DNA of 64,000 nt, taken from positions 61,579,448 to 61,643,447 of the forward strand of contig NC_086383.1 in assembly GCF_036588685.1 (NCBI RefSeq), given 5' to 3'. This DNA comes from Mytilus trossulus (taxonomy: Eukaryota; Mollusca; Bivalvia; Mytilida; Mytilidae). Numbering within the stretch: the first letter of the stretch is position 1; every line of letters begins with the position of its first letter. The position numbers were made by a program, and so were the translations under genes. The notes under the pieces are model-generated. The model had not been told where the DNA came from, made no database searches, and saw nothing but the letters and a program-made list of their open reading frames with translations. Of this stretch, positions 38,801-48,095 are shown in pieces.

Positions 38801-39709
38801 TATTATTTTTAGGTTAAGCAATTGTTTTATATGCACACACTCAGTTTTATTTTGTTCCTGTATTATTTTTAGGTTAAGCAACCTTTACCTACATTAACAG
38901 AACTGAGGTCTAAAGCCTTATGTTCTCTGAAGAGTCTTAGAATTGATCATCGACGAGCCTTAAATCCTACACCTTACAAAGTAAGTTGAAAACAACCATA
39001 ATCGTGTCATCATCAAGTCTTATATAATACTTGTGCTTTATATCTTGCAACTTACAAAAAGTATCATCAAGCCTCAAATCGTAAATGTTAACATATACCG
39101 TTTACATACATACATTACTGGGTATAGTTTTGAAAACTGATTACTGTGGTTTCATTATTATTCATTGGACACCAATTTTCGTGGGTACAGGTAAACTACG
39201 AAATTAAATGTTCTAAGAACATACAAGTTTTCCTGTATCCATGAAAATTGATACCCACGAAAATAAATGAAGCCACAGTATTTAAGTTAACTTTGTTAGT
39301 CCAGGGAACATAACTGTGTACAAAATCATCAAACTGGAACAAAATGTAGAGTTGATCTTGTCATTATAAAACTATTTTCTATATCCAAATCAGTTTCTTC
39401 AAGCATGAAGTAAAAAAGTGTGGAAAACAAAAAAGACAAACAGATAGATGGATGGATTGCAAACCTAGTAGGGGACTAATAAATACATTTCTAGATATTG
39501 TTTACTCAAATTATTGATACATAAAAAAAATATAATTGAGGGTGCGATATATAAGTAAGTCTGACCAATAATTGGCAGTGAGAATGTTTGTGTATTTTTG
39601 CTTTAGTTATATATTTTTTCTTCTTTTACAGGTGTCGGTCAGTAGTAATCTGTATTCATTCATGCATGACCTATGGTTAGATAATGCACCAATCGGAGAG
39701 CTGTCATAA
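17581..39709 (+). CDS. NAPRT: Nicotinate phosphoribosyltransferase (NAPRT), complete, 15 exons
   Basis: Converts nicotinate, PRPP and ATP to nicotinate mononucleotide, the entry step of Preiss-Handler NAD synthesis in the cytosol. Coding exons: 17581-17623, 24684-24854, 26065-26275, 27613-27743, 29721-29836, 30937-31021, 31896-32004, 32580-32720, 33472-33556, 35099-35179, 35809-35911, 36664-36749, 38242-38313, 38873-38980, 39632-39709. All have AG/GT borders and agree in phase. They sum to 1620 nt (539 residues); the human enzyme has about 538. Family motifs in order: [19 protein letters not shown] (exons 1-2), [22 protein letters not shown] (split by intron 3), [33 protein letters not shown] (conserved His region), [18 protein letters not shown] and [10 protein letters not shown]. 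Exon 1 was chosen because its ATG reads [15 protein letters not shown] across intron 1 in the correct phase. Intron 1 is about 7 kb. Repeats fill the introns, and two acceptors (exons 11 and 14) carry tandemly duplicated copies. Confidence 0.93.
17867..18027 (-). other. Possible upstream exon or uORF before the small membrane protein
   Basis: On the minus strand a plausible acceptor (TGTTCCTTTCCCAG) ends at 18028. The frame after it stays open to a stop at 17869-17867, only nine bases before the ATG of the membrane protein. Within it an ATG opens a 38-residue frame ending KGDNWS and containing SPLGKRQRI. It may be a 5' UTR exon with a uORF, or the last exon of another minus-strand transcript. 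The sequence cannot decide. Confidence 0.35.
18621..18743. mobile_element. Palindromic MITE with TA flanks
   Basis: GTCCAAATAATTATGATGTC at the left pairs with the complement ending TTTGGAC at the right, and almost the whole 123 bp is self-complementary. TA flanks both ends, as expected of a Tc1/mariner-type target duplication. It lies in NAPRT intron 1. Confidence 0.8.
19138..19382. mobile_element. MITE family J (TTAGGCCAAATAAA termini)
   Basis: TTAGGCCAAATAAA pairs with ATTTTATTTGGCCTTAA, and 'GTGTGTTTCCTGTTTC' pairs with its complement just inside. A diverged copy is at about 22550-22806. Contains CTACCTACCCTA motifs near both ends. Confidence 0.75.
19596..19738. mobile_element. Short inverted-repeat element with C run
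   Basis: GGCTGATCCAGGGGG near the left and TGGCTGGATC near the right bracket a 13-base C run. Possibly a relative of the GGATCC-ended MITE. The termini are imperfect. Confidence 0.4.
20806..21034. mobile_element. MITE family K (TTTGTTTGCCCAAAC termini)
   Basis: AGGTTTGTTTGCCCAAACGC pairs with GGTTTGGGCAAACC near the right end. The interior carries CTACCTACC motifs like family J, suggesting related elements. Confidence 0.65.
21116..21231. mobile_element. Inverted-repeat element (GAAATATTTGCCACTGG)
   Basis: The left arm GAAATATTTGCCACTGGACA pairs exactly with the right arm. Arms are about 28 bp around a loop of about 60 bp. Related single ends occur near 47010-47035 and 47708-47730. Confidence 0.8.
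21235..23200. other. NAPRT intron 1 interior, little recognisable apart from a family J copy
   Basis: AT-rich intronic sequence with short homopolymer and TA runs. A diverged family J element lies at about 22550-22806. No coding potential was recognised. Confidence 0.4.
23203..23405. repeat. Degenerate GGGAT-rich element
   Basis: Tandem-like phrases 'TTTTGGATCTGGGAAATC', 'GGGATTTTGGGATTTAAA' and 'GGACCCCTCTTACCCCTCTC'. Related in style to the CCCGAAATCCCGG array at 47890-48095. A fragment of its right end is near 31595-31625. Confidence 0.45.
23848..24588 (-). mobile_element. Non-autonomous Helitron-like element, copy 1
   Basis: Read on the minus strand it starts TCTATAATACTAAAATTACG and ends with a GC-rich imperfect palindrome (CCCGCGATATCACGGG) shortly before CTAG. 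The base before the start is A and the base after the end is T, as expected for Helitron insertion between A and T. It shares nearly its full length with the copy at 44129-44858. It carries a 74-codon open frame (24208-24432, minus) also present in copy 2, but no Rep or helicase. Confidence 0.8.
24882..25453. mobile_element. TTAA-flanked MITE with GGGGGCTCGCGGG termini
   Basis: TTAA-GGGGGCTCGCGGGT at the left and ACCCGCGAGCCTCC-TTAA at the right bracket about 570 bp. It begins 27 bp after the donor of NAPRT exon 2. The right TTAA is shared with the next element. Confidence 0.75.
25450..25730. mobile_element. TTAA-flanked MITE family D, copy 1
   Basis: TTAAGGTGGTACCTAACACT and AGTGTTAGGTACCACCTTAA are 20-bp terminal inverted repeats of a 281-bp element. 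Full copies are at 26543-26829, 40501-40781 and 41247-41527, all bounded by TTAA. The interior includes 'GGGAGATAACTCTGTAAA'. No coding capacity. Confidence 0.9.
26543..26829. mobile_element. TTAA-flanked MITE family D, copy 2
   Basis: Opposite orientation to copy 1, with an interior ending GAGTTATCTCCCTATAGTGT. The left terminus is mutated (GGTGGCACTCAACACC). It lies in NAPRT intron 3. Confidence 0.9.
27088..27239. mobile_element. Palindromic MITE with about 50-bp arms
   Basis: AGTATAACTAATCGCCGTAT and its near-complement end the element. Arms pair through 'TATAAAAAATAAGACAA'. It lies in NAPRT intron 3. Confidence 0.85.
27840..28035 (+). repeat. Family C repeat, truncated
   Basis: Contains 'CATAAATCAAAAACAATGTG', 'AACACAACATAGAA' and 'CACAATGTGGCACCCATTGT', the latter two in family C order. 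It lies in NAPRT intron 4. Confidence 0.6.
28440..28645. repeat. Degenerate GAAGATTAGAGAATAAT tandem repeat
   Basis: Several imperfect copies of GAAGATTAGAGAATAAT between a G-rich left end (GGAGGGTTGGGATGGGG) and a C-rich right end (ACCCCCTCATCCTGACCCTC). This resembles an element with inverted ends. Confidence 0.5.
28872..29072. mobile_element. MITE family I, copy 2
   Basis: GGGTCTCATTGGGG to CCCCAATGAGACCC, as at 12590-12793. It lies in NAPRT intron 4. The open frame 28866-29090 (minus) lies within it and is not a gene. Confidence 0.75.
29995..30195. mobile_element. MITE, TACTGTGGATTC family, diverged copy
   Basis: Starts CACTGTGGATTTTAGTGGGT and ends ATGAATCTACAGTAT, with an internal 'CCACGAAAATTGGTA'. 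It lies in NAPRT intron 5. Confidence 0.7.
30422..30846 (+). mobile_element. 3' end of a truncated non-LTR retrotransposon (LINE)
   Basis: The frame at 30422-30616 encodes about 64 residues ending in stop. They include [19 protein letters not shown] and [20 protein letters not shown], the conserved tail of many LINE reverse-transcriptase ORFs. A 3' UTR follows, with AATAAA near 30813 and an ATT-repeat tail ending about 30846. The 5' end is truncated. It lies in NAPRT intron 5. Confidence 0.85.
31025..31275 (+). repeat. Repeat family G, plus-strand copy
   Basis: Starts just after the donor of NAPRT exon 6. It is similar over about 240 bp to the reverse complement of 43690-43965, for example 'AAATTACTTCCCTTTGTCAA' and 'AGCTAAACAACAAAT'. 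Confidence 0.75.
32273..32452. mobile_element. MITE with TACTGTAAATTCAGAAATTATTGC termini
   Basis: The left arm ACTGTAAATTCAGAAATTAT pairs with ATAATTTCTGAATTTACAT at the right. It lies in NAPRT intron 7. Diverged relatives are near 34310-34480 and 43225-43260. Confidence 0.75.
32801..32908. mobile_element. Inverted repeat, 26-bp perfect arms
   Basis: TTGAATGCTTCTTTTTGTAA at the left pairs with TTACAAAAAGAAGCATTCAA at the right. It lies in NAPRT intron 8, about 80 bp after the donor. Confidence 0.8.
33767..34167. repeat. Possible element with GAGGGTGTCCA / TGGACAGCCTC ends
   Basis: Weak terminal complementarity around about 400 bp in NAPRT intron 9. Support is limited to the two ends. Confidence 0.3.
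34873..35020 (+). repeat. Family A repeat
   Basis: GGAAGATGTGGTATGAGTGC then 'CAATGAGACAACTCTCCATC' and 'TTCGGCCTTCAACA'. It lies in NAPRT intron 9, about 80 bp before the exon 10 acceptor. Confidence 0.8.
35258..35415. repeat. Tandem repeat, 28-bp unit
   Basis: Six near-identical units of TTTATTCTGAGCTCAATATA plus GAAATC, in NAPRT intron 10 directly upstream of a family A copy. Confidence 0.9.
35413..35720 (+). repeat. Family A head joined to a family B-like tail
   Basis: 'GTTGTACGATAGCCAATGTG' and 'TTTGGCCTTCAATAATGAG' match family A. Further on, 'TCCTGACTTTGGGATAGGCA' and 'AAACTTGTTTGTGAG' match the 60250-60310 part of family B. The two families may therefore share a 3' module. Confidence 0.65.
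35726..35829 (+). repeat. 52-bp tandem duplication spanning the NAPRT exon 11 acceptor
   Basis: Two copies with period 52 of TTTTATTCTTGAGATTGGTT through the AG and first codons TTAGTTGAAGTTAAC. The downstream AG (35807-35808) gives the conserved reading. Splicing at the upstream copy (AG at 35755-35756) would read ten codons and then TGA in frame. Confidence 0.9.
35945..36620. other. NAPRT intron 11, possible diverged repeat
   Basis: Contains complementary phrases 'TTGAAAGTGGCCAC' (about 36277) and 'GTGGCCA..TTTCAA'-type sequence near 36372-36388, so an inverted-repeat element is possible. No coding potential. Confidence 0.35.
37156..38047. mobile_element. 0.9-kb element with tandem GGTCCGAAGGGTCA ends and GC-rich core
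   Basis: The left end has about five 17-bp units like TTGGTCCGAAGGGTCAA. The right end carries the complementary array (GACCCTTCGGACTATTGACC). The core, about 37410-37900, is GC-rich, purine-rich on the left and pyrimidine-rich on the right, with repeating GGGAACCGGAAG-type and CTCCCGTTC-type phrases. The open frames 37480-37794 and 37242-37589 are low-complexity by-products. It lies in NAPRT intron 12. Confidence 0.75.
38750..38880 (+). repeat. 60-69-bp tandem duplication spanning the NAPRT exon 14 acceptor
   Basis: CAATTGTTTTATATA...TTTGTTCCTGTATTATTTTT-AG-GTTAAGCA is repeated, with a 9-bp indel between copies. The true acceptor is AG 38871-38872. The upstream copy AG 38811-38812 would keep frame but end at the TAG formed by the second acceptor. 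Confidence 0.85.
39142..39280. mobile_element. MITE, TACTGTGGTTTCATT family, short copy
   Basis: TACTGTGGTTTCATTATTAT to AATGAAGCCACAGTA, with an internal 'CCAATTTTCGTGG' and complement. It lies in NAPRT intron 14. Confidence 0.8.
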
Positions 39710-40500
39710 ATCATGTGATCTAGTCAAATTTACACCATATTGAATATTGTGATATCAATCAGAAAACACACACATTTCCAATCAACCAATGGGATTTTAT
39801 GTTGTATGCGAGTAGAACATGTTATTTTGATGTTATGTTAGATTGCACCTGATTGGGTATGCTGTAAAGAATATTTGCTACTGTCAGTCACTGAATTAAC
39901 TGCTGCAAATTGTGATTTATAGCAGTTAGCTTTTTAAAACAAACTTTTTCTAGACTGTGATATTTTACCATAGACATAATCATGTCGATGTAGAGATTTA
40001 TTATTATTATTTCTTAAATTTTTGTGCTATTTTCACATTTTTTGAGCCGTGTGAGAAAAATATTTCTTCTTACTAGTGAATTATCTGCTCTCAGCCTATG
40101 ATTGATCTTAATTTTATTATGACGTTAAATTTTCTTGATTTCTTCTGAATTTCTTATTGTGACATCCTGAAAAAATATTGCCATGTCTGATGACTTCTCA
40201 TCTAAAGAAACACAATTTTCTGCAAATCTTTGAAATGCAAGGGAAAAAATTCATTTGGGACACAAATTCCACGATAAGTTGTGTATTTCAAAAAACTGTA
40301 ACATTTAAATGAATTTATATAAAAATGAGTTTGTATTCCCTTTATTTTCAAAAAGACACAAATGGAGAGAAATATGCAAAAACAAAACAAACTTAAAAAC
40401 TTTAATTTTGTAATTCTCATCAAATTTGGATAGTAAGAGTTGTCTCCCATTGTTAAGAATCAATATTTCTTTTATTAACTTGCATGGTGTAACTCATTCA

Positions 40501-40781
40501 TTAAGGTGGTACCCAACACTTTAACTAAAATTAATTTGGGTCGTTTAATTTTCATAAAATTTTGACAAAGTATTTACTTTGACCATTTGACAACAATATA
40601 AAAAATTCAAAAAATTTGAACCAACCGTTTTATCAAAAAAAAATACACTGGTTATATAGCAGTTTGACAAACACTTATTTTGATCATTGAGAAGCTTAAT
40701 ATTCCTGTAATAACACAACGTAATTAAACGTTTAGCTGATTTTACAGAGTTATCTCCCTGTAGTGTTAGGTACCACCTTAA
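40501..40781. mobile_element. TTAA-flanked MITE family D, copy 3
   Basis: 281 bp with TTAAGGTGGTACCCAACACT and AGTGTTAGGTACCACCTTAA ends, about 0.8 kb after the NAPRT stop. It may be inside the 3' UTR. Confidence 0.9.
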
Positions 40782-41246
40782 AAACACACCTTGAGATTGG
40801 TGTTTAAAACACAACCCAGTAACAGGTTAATTATTTTGGGAGAAAATTAAATTCTGGCTGTTATTTATAAGAATGCCTCTATTATCATATCTGTTCTTTA
40901 CAAAACTGTTTTTGTTAGAGTTTTATTTTATTAATGTAATTGTTAATCTGATTTGTACATATTATATTATACCATGAAATTTAAAGGAAACATGTATGAC
41001 ATTGGTGAATATATTTTACTGTGAATTTCAAGGGATGAGAATTGAAAGAACAGACCAAGTATTTTCTAAATTTTCTAATCCATTTTGAAAGTCATGGAGG
41101 TGGACTTTTTTATTATATTTCAAAAATAGTTGATCGAGACAAAAATTTAAATCAAAATGAGACAGTTTAAATAGGTAATGTGTGGTTCAGAAATTAGAAG
41201 GAGTTTCTTGCGTAGTCATCTATAAACCCCATCTTTGACTAATAAC

Positions 41247-41527
41247 TTAAGGTGGTACCCAAAACTTTCTCTAAAATTAATTTGGCTCGTTTAGCTTTCA
41301 TAAAATTTTAACAATGTATTTACTTTGACCCTTTAACAAAAATATAAAAAATTCAAAAACTTTAAACCAACCTTTTTGTCAGAAAAATTACACAGGATAT
41401 ATAGCAGTTTGACAAACACCAATTTTGATCATTGAGAAGCTTAATATTGCATTTACAACACGTTGTAATTAAAACATTTAGCTGACTTTCCAGAGTTATC
41501 TCCCTGAAGTGTTAGGTACCACCTTAA
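41247..41527. mobile_element. TTAA-flanked MITE family D, copy 4
   Basis: 281 bp, same termini with a few substitutions, 465 bp from copy 3 and in the same orientation. Confidence 0.9.
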
Positions 41528-41529
41528 GA

Positions 41530-43685
41530 TGAAAAATTGTCACAAAATAGAAAATTTGAAAAAAATAGATGCAAGAGAGAAAATCAAAATAAGAGCATTT
41601 CATTGCTTCAAATTAGTCCACATCTGACCATATAAAATGTTGGTATGTAGATGAATTTCACAAATCATATTCGCATTATTTAAACATTCCATCTAATATC
41701 AATTTTTTATTCTAAATTTATATTACAAAAATAAATGATCGATGTGGTTTTTTTTTTTATCTTCTTATTTAAGATAGTATTGAATATTTGTTAGACTGAT
41801 GCATTTACTGTTTGATATATCTGAACAGTTTAATAAGGCCAGTTTTTGTATTTTGTTTTTAATCCAGTTGGATTTTTTAGTGGGATTTGCCTTTTATAAG
41901 TAAGGTTTTATATATATATTAGAAATGAATAACTAAATCTCTTACCCATATGAAGATTCTGTTTTATGGCTTCTAAAACATGTAAAAGTAAAAGAAATTG
42001 TAAATTGTTTACCCCAAAATAAAATCATTTCCTTGTAGGAATTATGAATACAACTTTAGTATTGCAGCTGCTGACCTCGAAAAAAAGTCTAGAATAAAGT
42101 TATAAAATTGAGTAGTAGCTAGTTTGCACACTTTTTTGTTTAGAACTTTCATGTTTTTATTATACTGGAACTGGGGTATTTGCAGAATAAAAATAATGAG
42201 CAAAAATATACCCACCCCAGAAAAAACTTCAAAAACAATACAAAAATGTAATTAGAAAGTAAAAACACAAGCCCCCACTCAAATCAAATTTTGGATCATT
42301 TAGAAACAAATATTTTTTTCAACGTTTTCACTGTGTCATTTTTACATGAGGGACTTCTGTCGGGATTAATGTTTTGAAAAAAATACATGCAGTAATCACA
42401 CTTTTCAATGCACATTTTTTCATGGATCTGTTTTTAAAAGCAATTAACTAAAATATCACTTAATATTCATAAACCTGAATTTACCTGAATTAACGGGACT
42501 GCAATGTTTTAGTAACTTTCAGATATGTTAAAAAAAAAGTAATATAGTGCCATACGTCAGTTTTGTAATGAGATTAGTTAAACCTTTATATATAACACAT
42601 AAACACAAAACCATTGACCCGGTGTATAAACCCTAGCCTTAATATATGCACAATACATGTTCTTAAGTTAAAAAAAGTGTGTTTATTTTATTAAATTTGT
42701 TTAGATGATGGAAGTTTTAAATGACCATGACTGGCTATACAGTCCTTGCACAGTTGGCTAATTTGTAAAAAGTATGATGCATTTATTTATGGAATGTCAA
42801 ATGTTTAATAAAGAGAATGAGATTTTATTCATAACTTTTATTTAAAAACCTACATTTAAAATTAAAATTGAAAATGTCTATTTCATATTGGACATGCATG
42901 TTTTAAGAATACACCTCTGTTTTTGTTCAAATGTTAAAATAAAACTGTTTTACAAGGCTATCTCTGAAAGCATGATTTATATTTTCTCGCCATGACAGAG
43001 AAACAGTATTGCTTCCCATGAGGGGAAATAACTCTTGTCAAATTCAAGCTTTCAGAAATTGAACTACTTTTAATTTAGAAATATTGTGTGTATTTATTAT
43101 TGCAATTTTGTCATTTTGGACTGAAATGCGATTTTAGTTTTTGGGATATTGAGGAAATCCTGTTCAGTTCCTATAAAAATAATAAAAAAGGTGAGTTTAA
43201 ATTAATGCGATTATGACCCTGTCAATTTTTTTTCGAAATAATTTCTGAATTAACAGTTTATAGAGTACAGGTTCTATCATAGTCACATGATATGTGTCTA
43301 AAGTCATATCAAAACAAACTGCTGATAATTATATAAATTATTAACATATATATAATTTTATGTATTTTATTTGTAAATTATGTACTTGTTTATTATTAGA
43401 TGATTTTTACAAGACAAAAAGTAATGTATTTTAATAATTGTTGTAAATTAAATATAGATTTGATGATTTTGAAAGAAATAAAGAAAGTGCAATACCTTTT
43501 GCATAACATCTGTTTATCTTTTATCACATATACACCAAGCTTAATCATCTTGTACAATAGGCTATTTGCCAATTCCTGTAATTGACCCTTTAATTAGAGA
43601 TCCCTCTTTCAGTTGCCTCACTTATGAGGGACATTAACTTTCATTTACAATAGAGAGCTAGCAGAAAGAGCAAATTTACCTGTGT
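41530..43685. other. Intergenic, nothing recognised
   Basis: AT-rich sequence after NAPRT. An AATAAA at 42807-42812 could be a distal poly(A) signal, but which signal NAPRT uses is unclear. A half MITE end (TTTCTGAATTAACAG) lies near 43240. Confidence 0.4.
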
Positions 43686-43689
43686 ATAA

Positions 43690-43965
43690 TGAGTAATCTA
43701 AAAGATTTTTAAATCTTTTAATTACATTAATTTGTTGTTTAGCTAAATACTTTTGACATCAGAAATTATTTTTTATGAAAAATTAGTTAAACCGCTGATA
43801 CATCACTTTCAATTCATCATGCTTTGCATTGGCAAAAGGGAATCTTGTCCGGTATGGAACCAGTCTACAATTGACAAAGGGAAGTAATTTGTTTTAAAAG
43901 TGTGTAATAGTAGAATCAAATCAGTAATTGGCAAGTGGACTGTACCCAGATTGTGCTTCTTCTAT
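43690..43965 (-). repeat. Repeat family G, minus-strand copy
   Basis: The reverse complement matches 31025-31275 with scattered substitutions and small indels. Confidence 0.75.
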
Positions 43966-44128
43966 CATTATCTCTTTGAAAGAATATACATGACTTGTGA
44001 TATATTGATTTCTTGATTTCTCTGAACATTTTAAAATTATAGATTTGATTTGTTTAGCATGAAGTCATGGTTACATCCTCTTGTAACCTAGATCATAATG
44101 ATTTACATGTTCATATATATATATAAAA

Positions 44129-44858
44129 CTAGAACACACCCGTGATATCGCGGGTCCGTGAATGAATTAAAGTATATAACTATGCGCAAGCTTTATTTAA
44201 GTACTATTAGTATTGTCATCGGATAAAGTCATGCCGATTATAAGATACACAGTTTTCTCTGCTTTCAAATCTTTCTGTTTGAACCCGTCGATTTGGAACT
44301 TATCAATTATTGGTAATATTAACTATTTGGAATGAAGTATTTTTTAATAAACAGCATTGTCATATATTAGTTATAAATAAAGTTGAATTCTTTGATTCGC
44401 TGTTTTATGTCATGCATGCCCACTAACAAATTGAAAATTGTACCTATACGCCTTATTTTTAGCCCAGATTTGTTATCTTAGAAAGTCTTACTGATTAAAA
44501 TACTACAAAAGGTAACAATTTGACAATTTAGTAGTGTCAACCCTGTAATTATGACCCGTGTATATAGCATATTAATCCTGAATACACCGTTTGGTGGTGC
44601 TCCTGTCGGATGCGGAACGTACAGATAAGGTAATAGGAAACAGGTGAATATACTATTGGTATCTGTATCGGACTCGACCCGGAACTTCTTAATTATTGGC
44701 AATATTAATTACATGGAAAACAAAAGGGCGTGGAGTGGTGTAATTTTTAATCTACACCTTTGTACTATATTAGTTAAATATAAAGTTGAATTCTTTGATT
44801 CGTCGTTTTTACGTGATGACGGCTGACAAATTGGACCTCGTAATTTTAGTATTATAGA
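44129..44858 (-). mobile_element. Non-autonomous Helitron-like element, copy 2
   Basis: Same termini, hairpin and A/T flanks as 23848-24588, 730 bp. It contains the corresponding 74-codon frame (44478-44702, minus) with a handful of substitutions. A family A repeat begins two bases after its right boundary. Confidence 0.8.
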
Positions 44859-44860
44859 TA

Positions 44861-45000
44861 AGAAGATGTGGTATGATTGCCAATGAGAAAACTCTCCACC
44901 AGAGACCAAATGAGTAGAATAACTTTTGGTCACCATAAGGCCCTCAGCAATGAGCAAAACCCACACAGCATAATTAGCTCTTAAACAATTCATGCAAGAA
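44861..45000 (+). repeat. Family A repeat adjoining the Helitron-like element
   Basis: AGAAGATGTGGTATGATTGC then 'CAATGAGAAAACTCTCCACC' and 'AAGGCCCTCAGCAATGAGCA'. Confidence 0.8.
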
Positions 45001-45009
45001 AACTAATAG

Positions 45010-46915
45010 CATGATTTATAAACGAAACTATGAACGATAAAACAAATATGATATACACCAACAAATGACTAACACTGAATTACAGGTGTCCTGATTTGAG
45101 ATAGGAATTTACATAATTTGCTTTAAAAGGGGGTATTGTAATTGTCCCTCATGAAGACATTGTAGATCATTTTTTTTTTTTTATTATGCTCCTTTCAAAA
45201 CAGAATCCAACCCTGACAATAATAAGTGTTGTAAAGTTGAATTAAAACAAAATTAGAATTTGACAAGCATGAGGCAGAGACATTTATACACATGTCTGGA
45301 TTGATGTGCATGAAAACTTGACCCTCATCATTGATTTACTGTGGGATGGATTAGCAGACACATGGTAGTGTTGACCTATTACTTGGTGTGTGGTCAAGGT
45401 TGGACCTGCTTGTGGGGTCATCATTTAGCTTAAGTATTTTAAAACAATTTATCTAGATCTTCTATTGTATTTTAATGTTATAAATTATTTTTACATTCAA
45501 ATATTATGTACATACATAATTTCACAATTAAAGTTCTAGCATTTGTATTTAACTATTAATTTTAAGTTCATCGCCCAAATAATATGTCCAAAAGGTTCAA
45601 TTCTCGTTTTCTTGATTTGAATTCTAATTAGTCTTTCTTTTTAAACTGCCTCACCTGGCTGACAATCACCAAAAAAAAATTAAAAAAAAAGAGATAAGGT
45701 TATCAGTCCTTCAATGACAGAGGCTTTACTAGTCCTGTTTAATCCCCCTGTAGACAACATGAATTGCAAACATTACATTACATAATTCACACATTTTTCA
45801 CCAAATTTTTAATGAAAATAAAGGTTAAATTAACAATAAGGGGCTAATTCAGATTATTTATCAAGTCATTTCAAACTTATTGTTAAACGACAAAATTTCT
45901 TAATCCTTAATCTGAGATATTAAACAAAAATCTAATATTGACATGTAAAAAAGACAAAGAATTATAATCACTATAATGTTTTATATTATAATTAGAATGT
46001 TAGAAATTACATTGAAATAATTTAAACATCTTGAAGTTTTGGCTTAAAAAATGAATATAAAAGTATACATCTATACATGCATGCATAAAGAAGATAATTA
46101 TCATAATAATATATTGCCAGTGAAACGTGTGTCACTTTATTACAAAATATGGTCATCAAGTTAAGTAAAAACTGTCTCATAATTAAAAATTGGATTTTTT
46201 TTGGTCTGAAAACGTATATCCGGTAATTGAAAATTATGGAAATTTATTCCAAGTAATTTCATGTCATCTCTACACAAGAAAAATCATATGAATCACTGTT
46301 GTATGTCAGCTGATATTAATATATGAATATAGTGATATATCTACTAGATAATGTGTGTATGACGTCAAACAAACTATGAAATCGACTGGAGGAAAACTAG
46401 GTCATTAAACATGTTAAACTGTCACAGTTGTGTTGTCATAGGTAAAAATAAACACTTTCATGTACTAATGAAGGAATTGTCTGACTAAGGTAAGATTTTT
46501 CATGCTTTACCAGTTTGAAAAATAGTTTTAAATGTTTTATCATTATCCTTGGTACAGTTGAAGGATCTTGTAGTGATTGCAAAATATCTATCTTCCGCAT
46601 ACCGGCGAAATTTGTATATAAACACGAGGCTCTTATGGGCTTTTAGTTTATATCAAATGTCGATGGTTTGTTATCATACTGAATTTTACTTCTTTTGAAA
46701 ATGAAAATAAAATATTATCGCGTTTTTTCTATGAATTAATGAATTGATTATTTATAGTAGCTGTAAACTCAGGGACTATTGATACAATATAATCTATAAG
46801 TATCAGCTATAAAACATACATAGCACGAAGGATTTATACTAATATCGAATTTAAACAATTTTGCAAATGTACAAAAAATAAAGCACAAGAAATTAAAACT
46901 CTAACAAGCTTTATA
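45010..46915. other. Intergenic, nothing recognised
   Basis: AT-rich sequence with no supported gene. A short family A fragment (GGATGTTTGGTATGCTTGCA) follows near 46927. Confidence 0.4.
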
Positions 46916-47227
46916 AATACAAATATAAGGATGTTTGGTATGCTTGCAAATGAGACAATTATCAGTACTGAATCGTCTATAATTCAGTGATTGATTGATT
47001 GTTGTTTGCTTAACGTCCGATGGCAAATATTTCATACCTGATATACCATAGGATAATATTAATTGTTAAATTAACTGTGTCATTTCAAACAATAATATAA
47101 AATTATTTGAAATATTGCATGACTTTATTTTTAAAAGTTCCCTTTTTATATTGCATCTTTATTTACGGTTGCTTTCCAGATGTTAGTTGAAACCCCTGAC
47201 CTACAATTGTCTTAACCCGTAGTTTCG

Positions 47228-47398
47228 CATAGGCGGATCCAGGGGGGGCTGGGGGAGCACGGGCCCCTCCCTTTCGTGGGACATTTTGTTGATTATATAG
47301 GGAATCACTGAAGTATGACTGGAGCAGCCCCCCCCCCCCCCCCCCTTAGGTCAGTCAGCGCCCCCTTATGAAAAGTTCTGGATCCGCCACTGTTTCGA
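47228..47398. mobile_element. MITE with GGCGGATCCAG / CTGGATCCGCC termini
   Basis: Complete short element. GGCGGATCCAGGGGGGG at the left and TTCTGGATCCGCCACTG at the right bracket about 150 bp with an 18-base C run. The sequence type suggests a hAT-like non-autonomous element (inference). Confidence 0.65.
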
Positions 47399-47889
47399 TA
47401 TGCTAATGGTCAAACGTACCATACTTGAAAATTGGCACATGCTGTTTTTCTGCTATGCACTCAATTTTCAGTAAAACGTATGAGCTGATACTTATTAAGT
47501 AGGATTGATAAGGAGACATGTTTTCCTCTGAAGTTTATCATGTGAGCTTGCACATTAAAATCCGGTCGATCTATTACAAATTACAGTATCATATTCATAA
47601 TTTATGCTGACGTCTCTATGTGGTTAATCCAAGCACAAACCCTAGACTCGACACATTGATTTATAAAGTAATACGACGATATCAACATATCGTATTTAAT
47701 ATGTATGTAATGTTTGCCACTGGACGATAAGGAACCATCTATCAGCATCAGACAGTCAGATTGAAATACTAGTATTCTCAGTTTATTTGGAAATTTCATA
47801 CTTTGTAGTTAATCTTTCAGAAAACCAAAACTCGACACATTTATAATACGTAATATAGCAACATATCATATATATAATATGCATGTAAG

Positions 47890-48095
47890 AGGGAGGGTAG
47901 GATGGGTCCTGATCCCGAAATCCCGGGCTTTACAACACGGAATCCCGAAATCCCGGGCTTAAAAACACGAATTCCCGAGGTCCCGAAATTAAAAACAAGA
48001 ATTCCCGGACCCCGAAAGCGTCAATCCCAAAATACCGAGCTTTAAAACACCCGATCCCGAAGTCCCCATAAAGGTCATACCCCCTCTCATGTAAT
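47890..48095. repeat. Tandem repeat CCCGAAATCCCGGG, about 29-bp unit
   Basis: About five units such as ATCCCGAAATCCCGGGCTTA, bounded by GGGAGGGTAGGATGG and ATACCCCCTCTC, which are roughly complementary ends. Confidence 0.8.
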
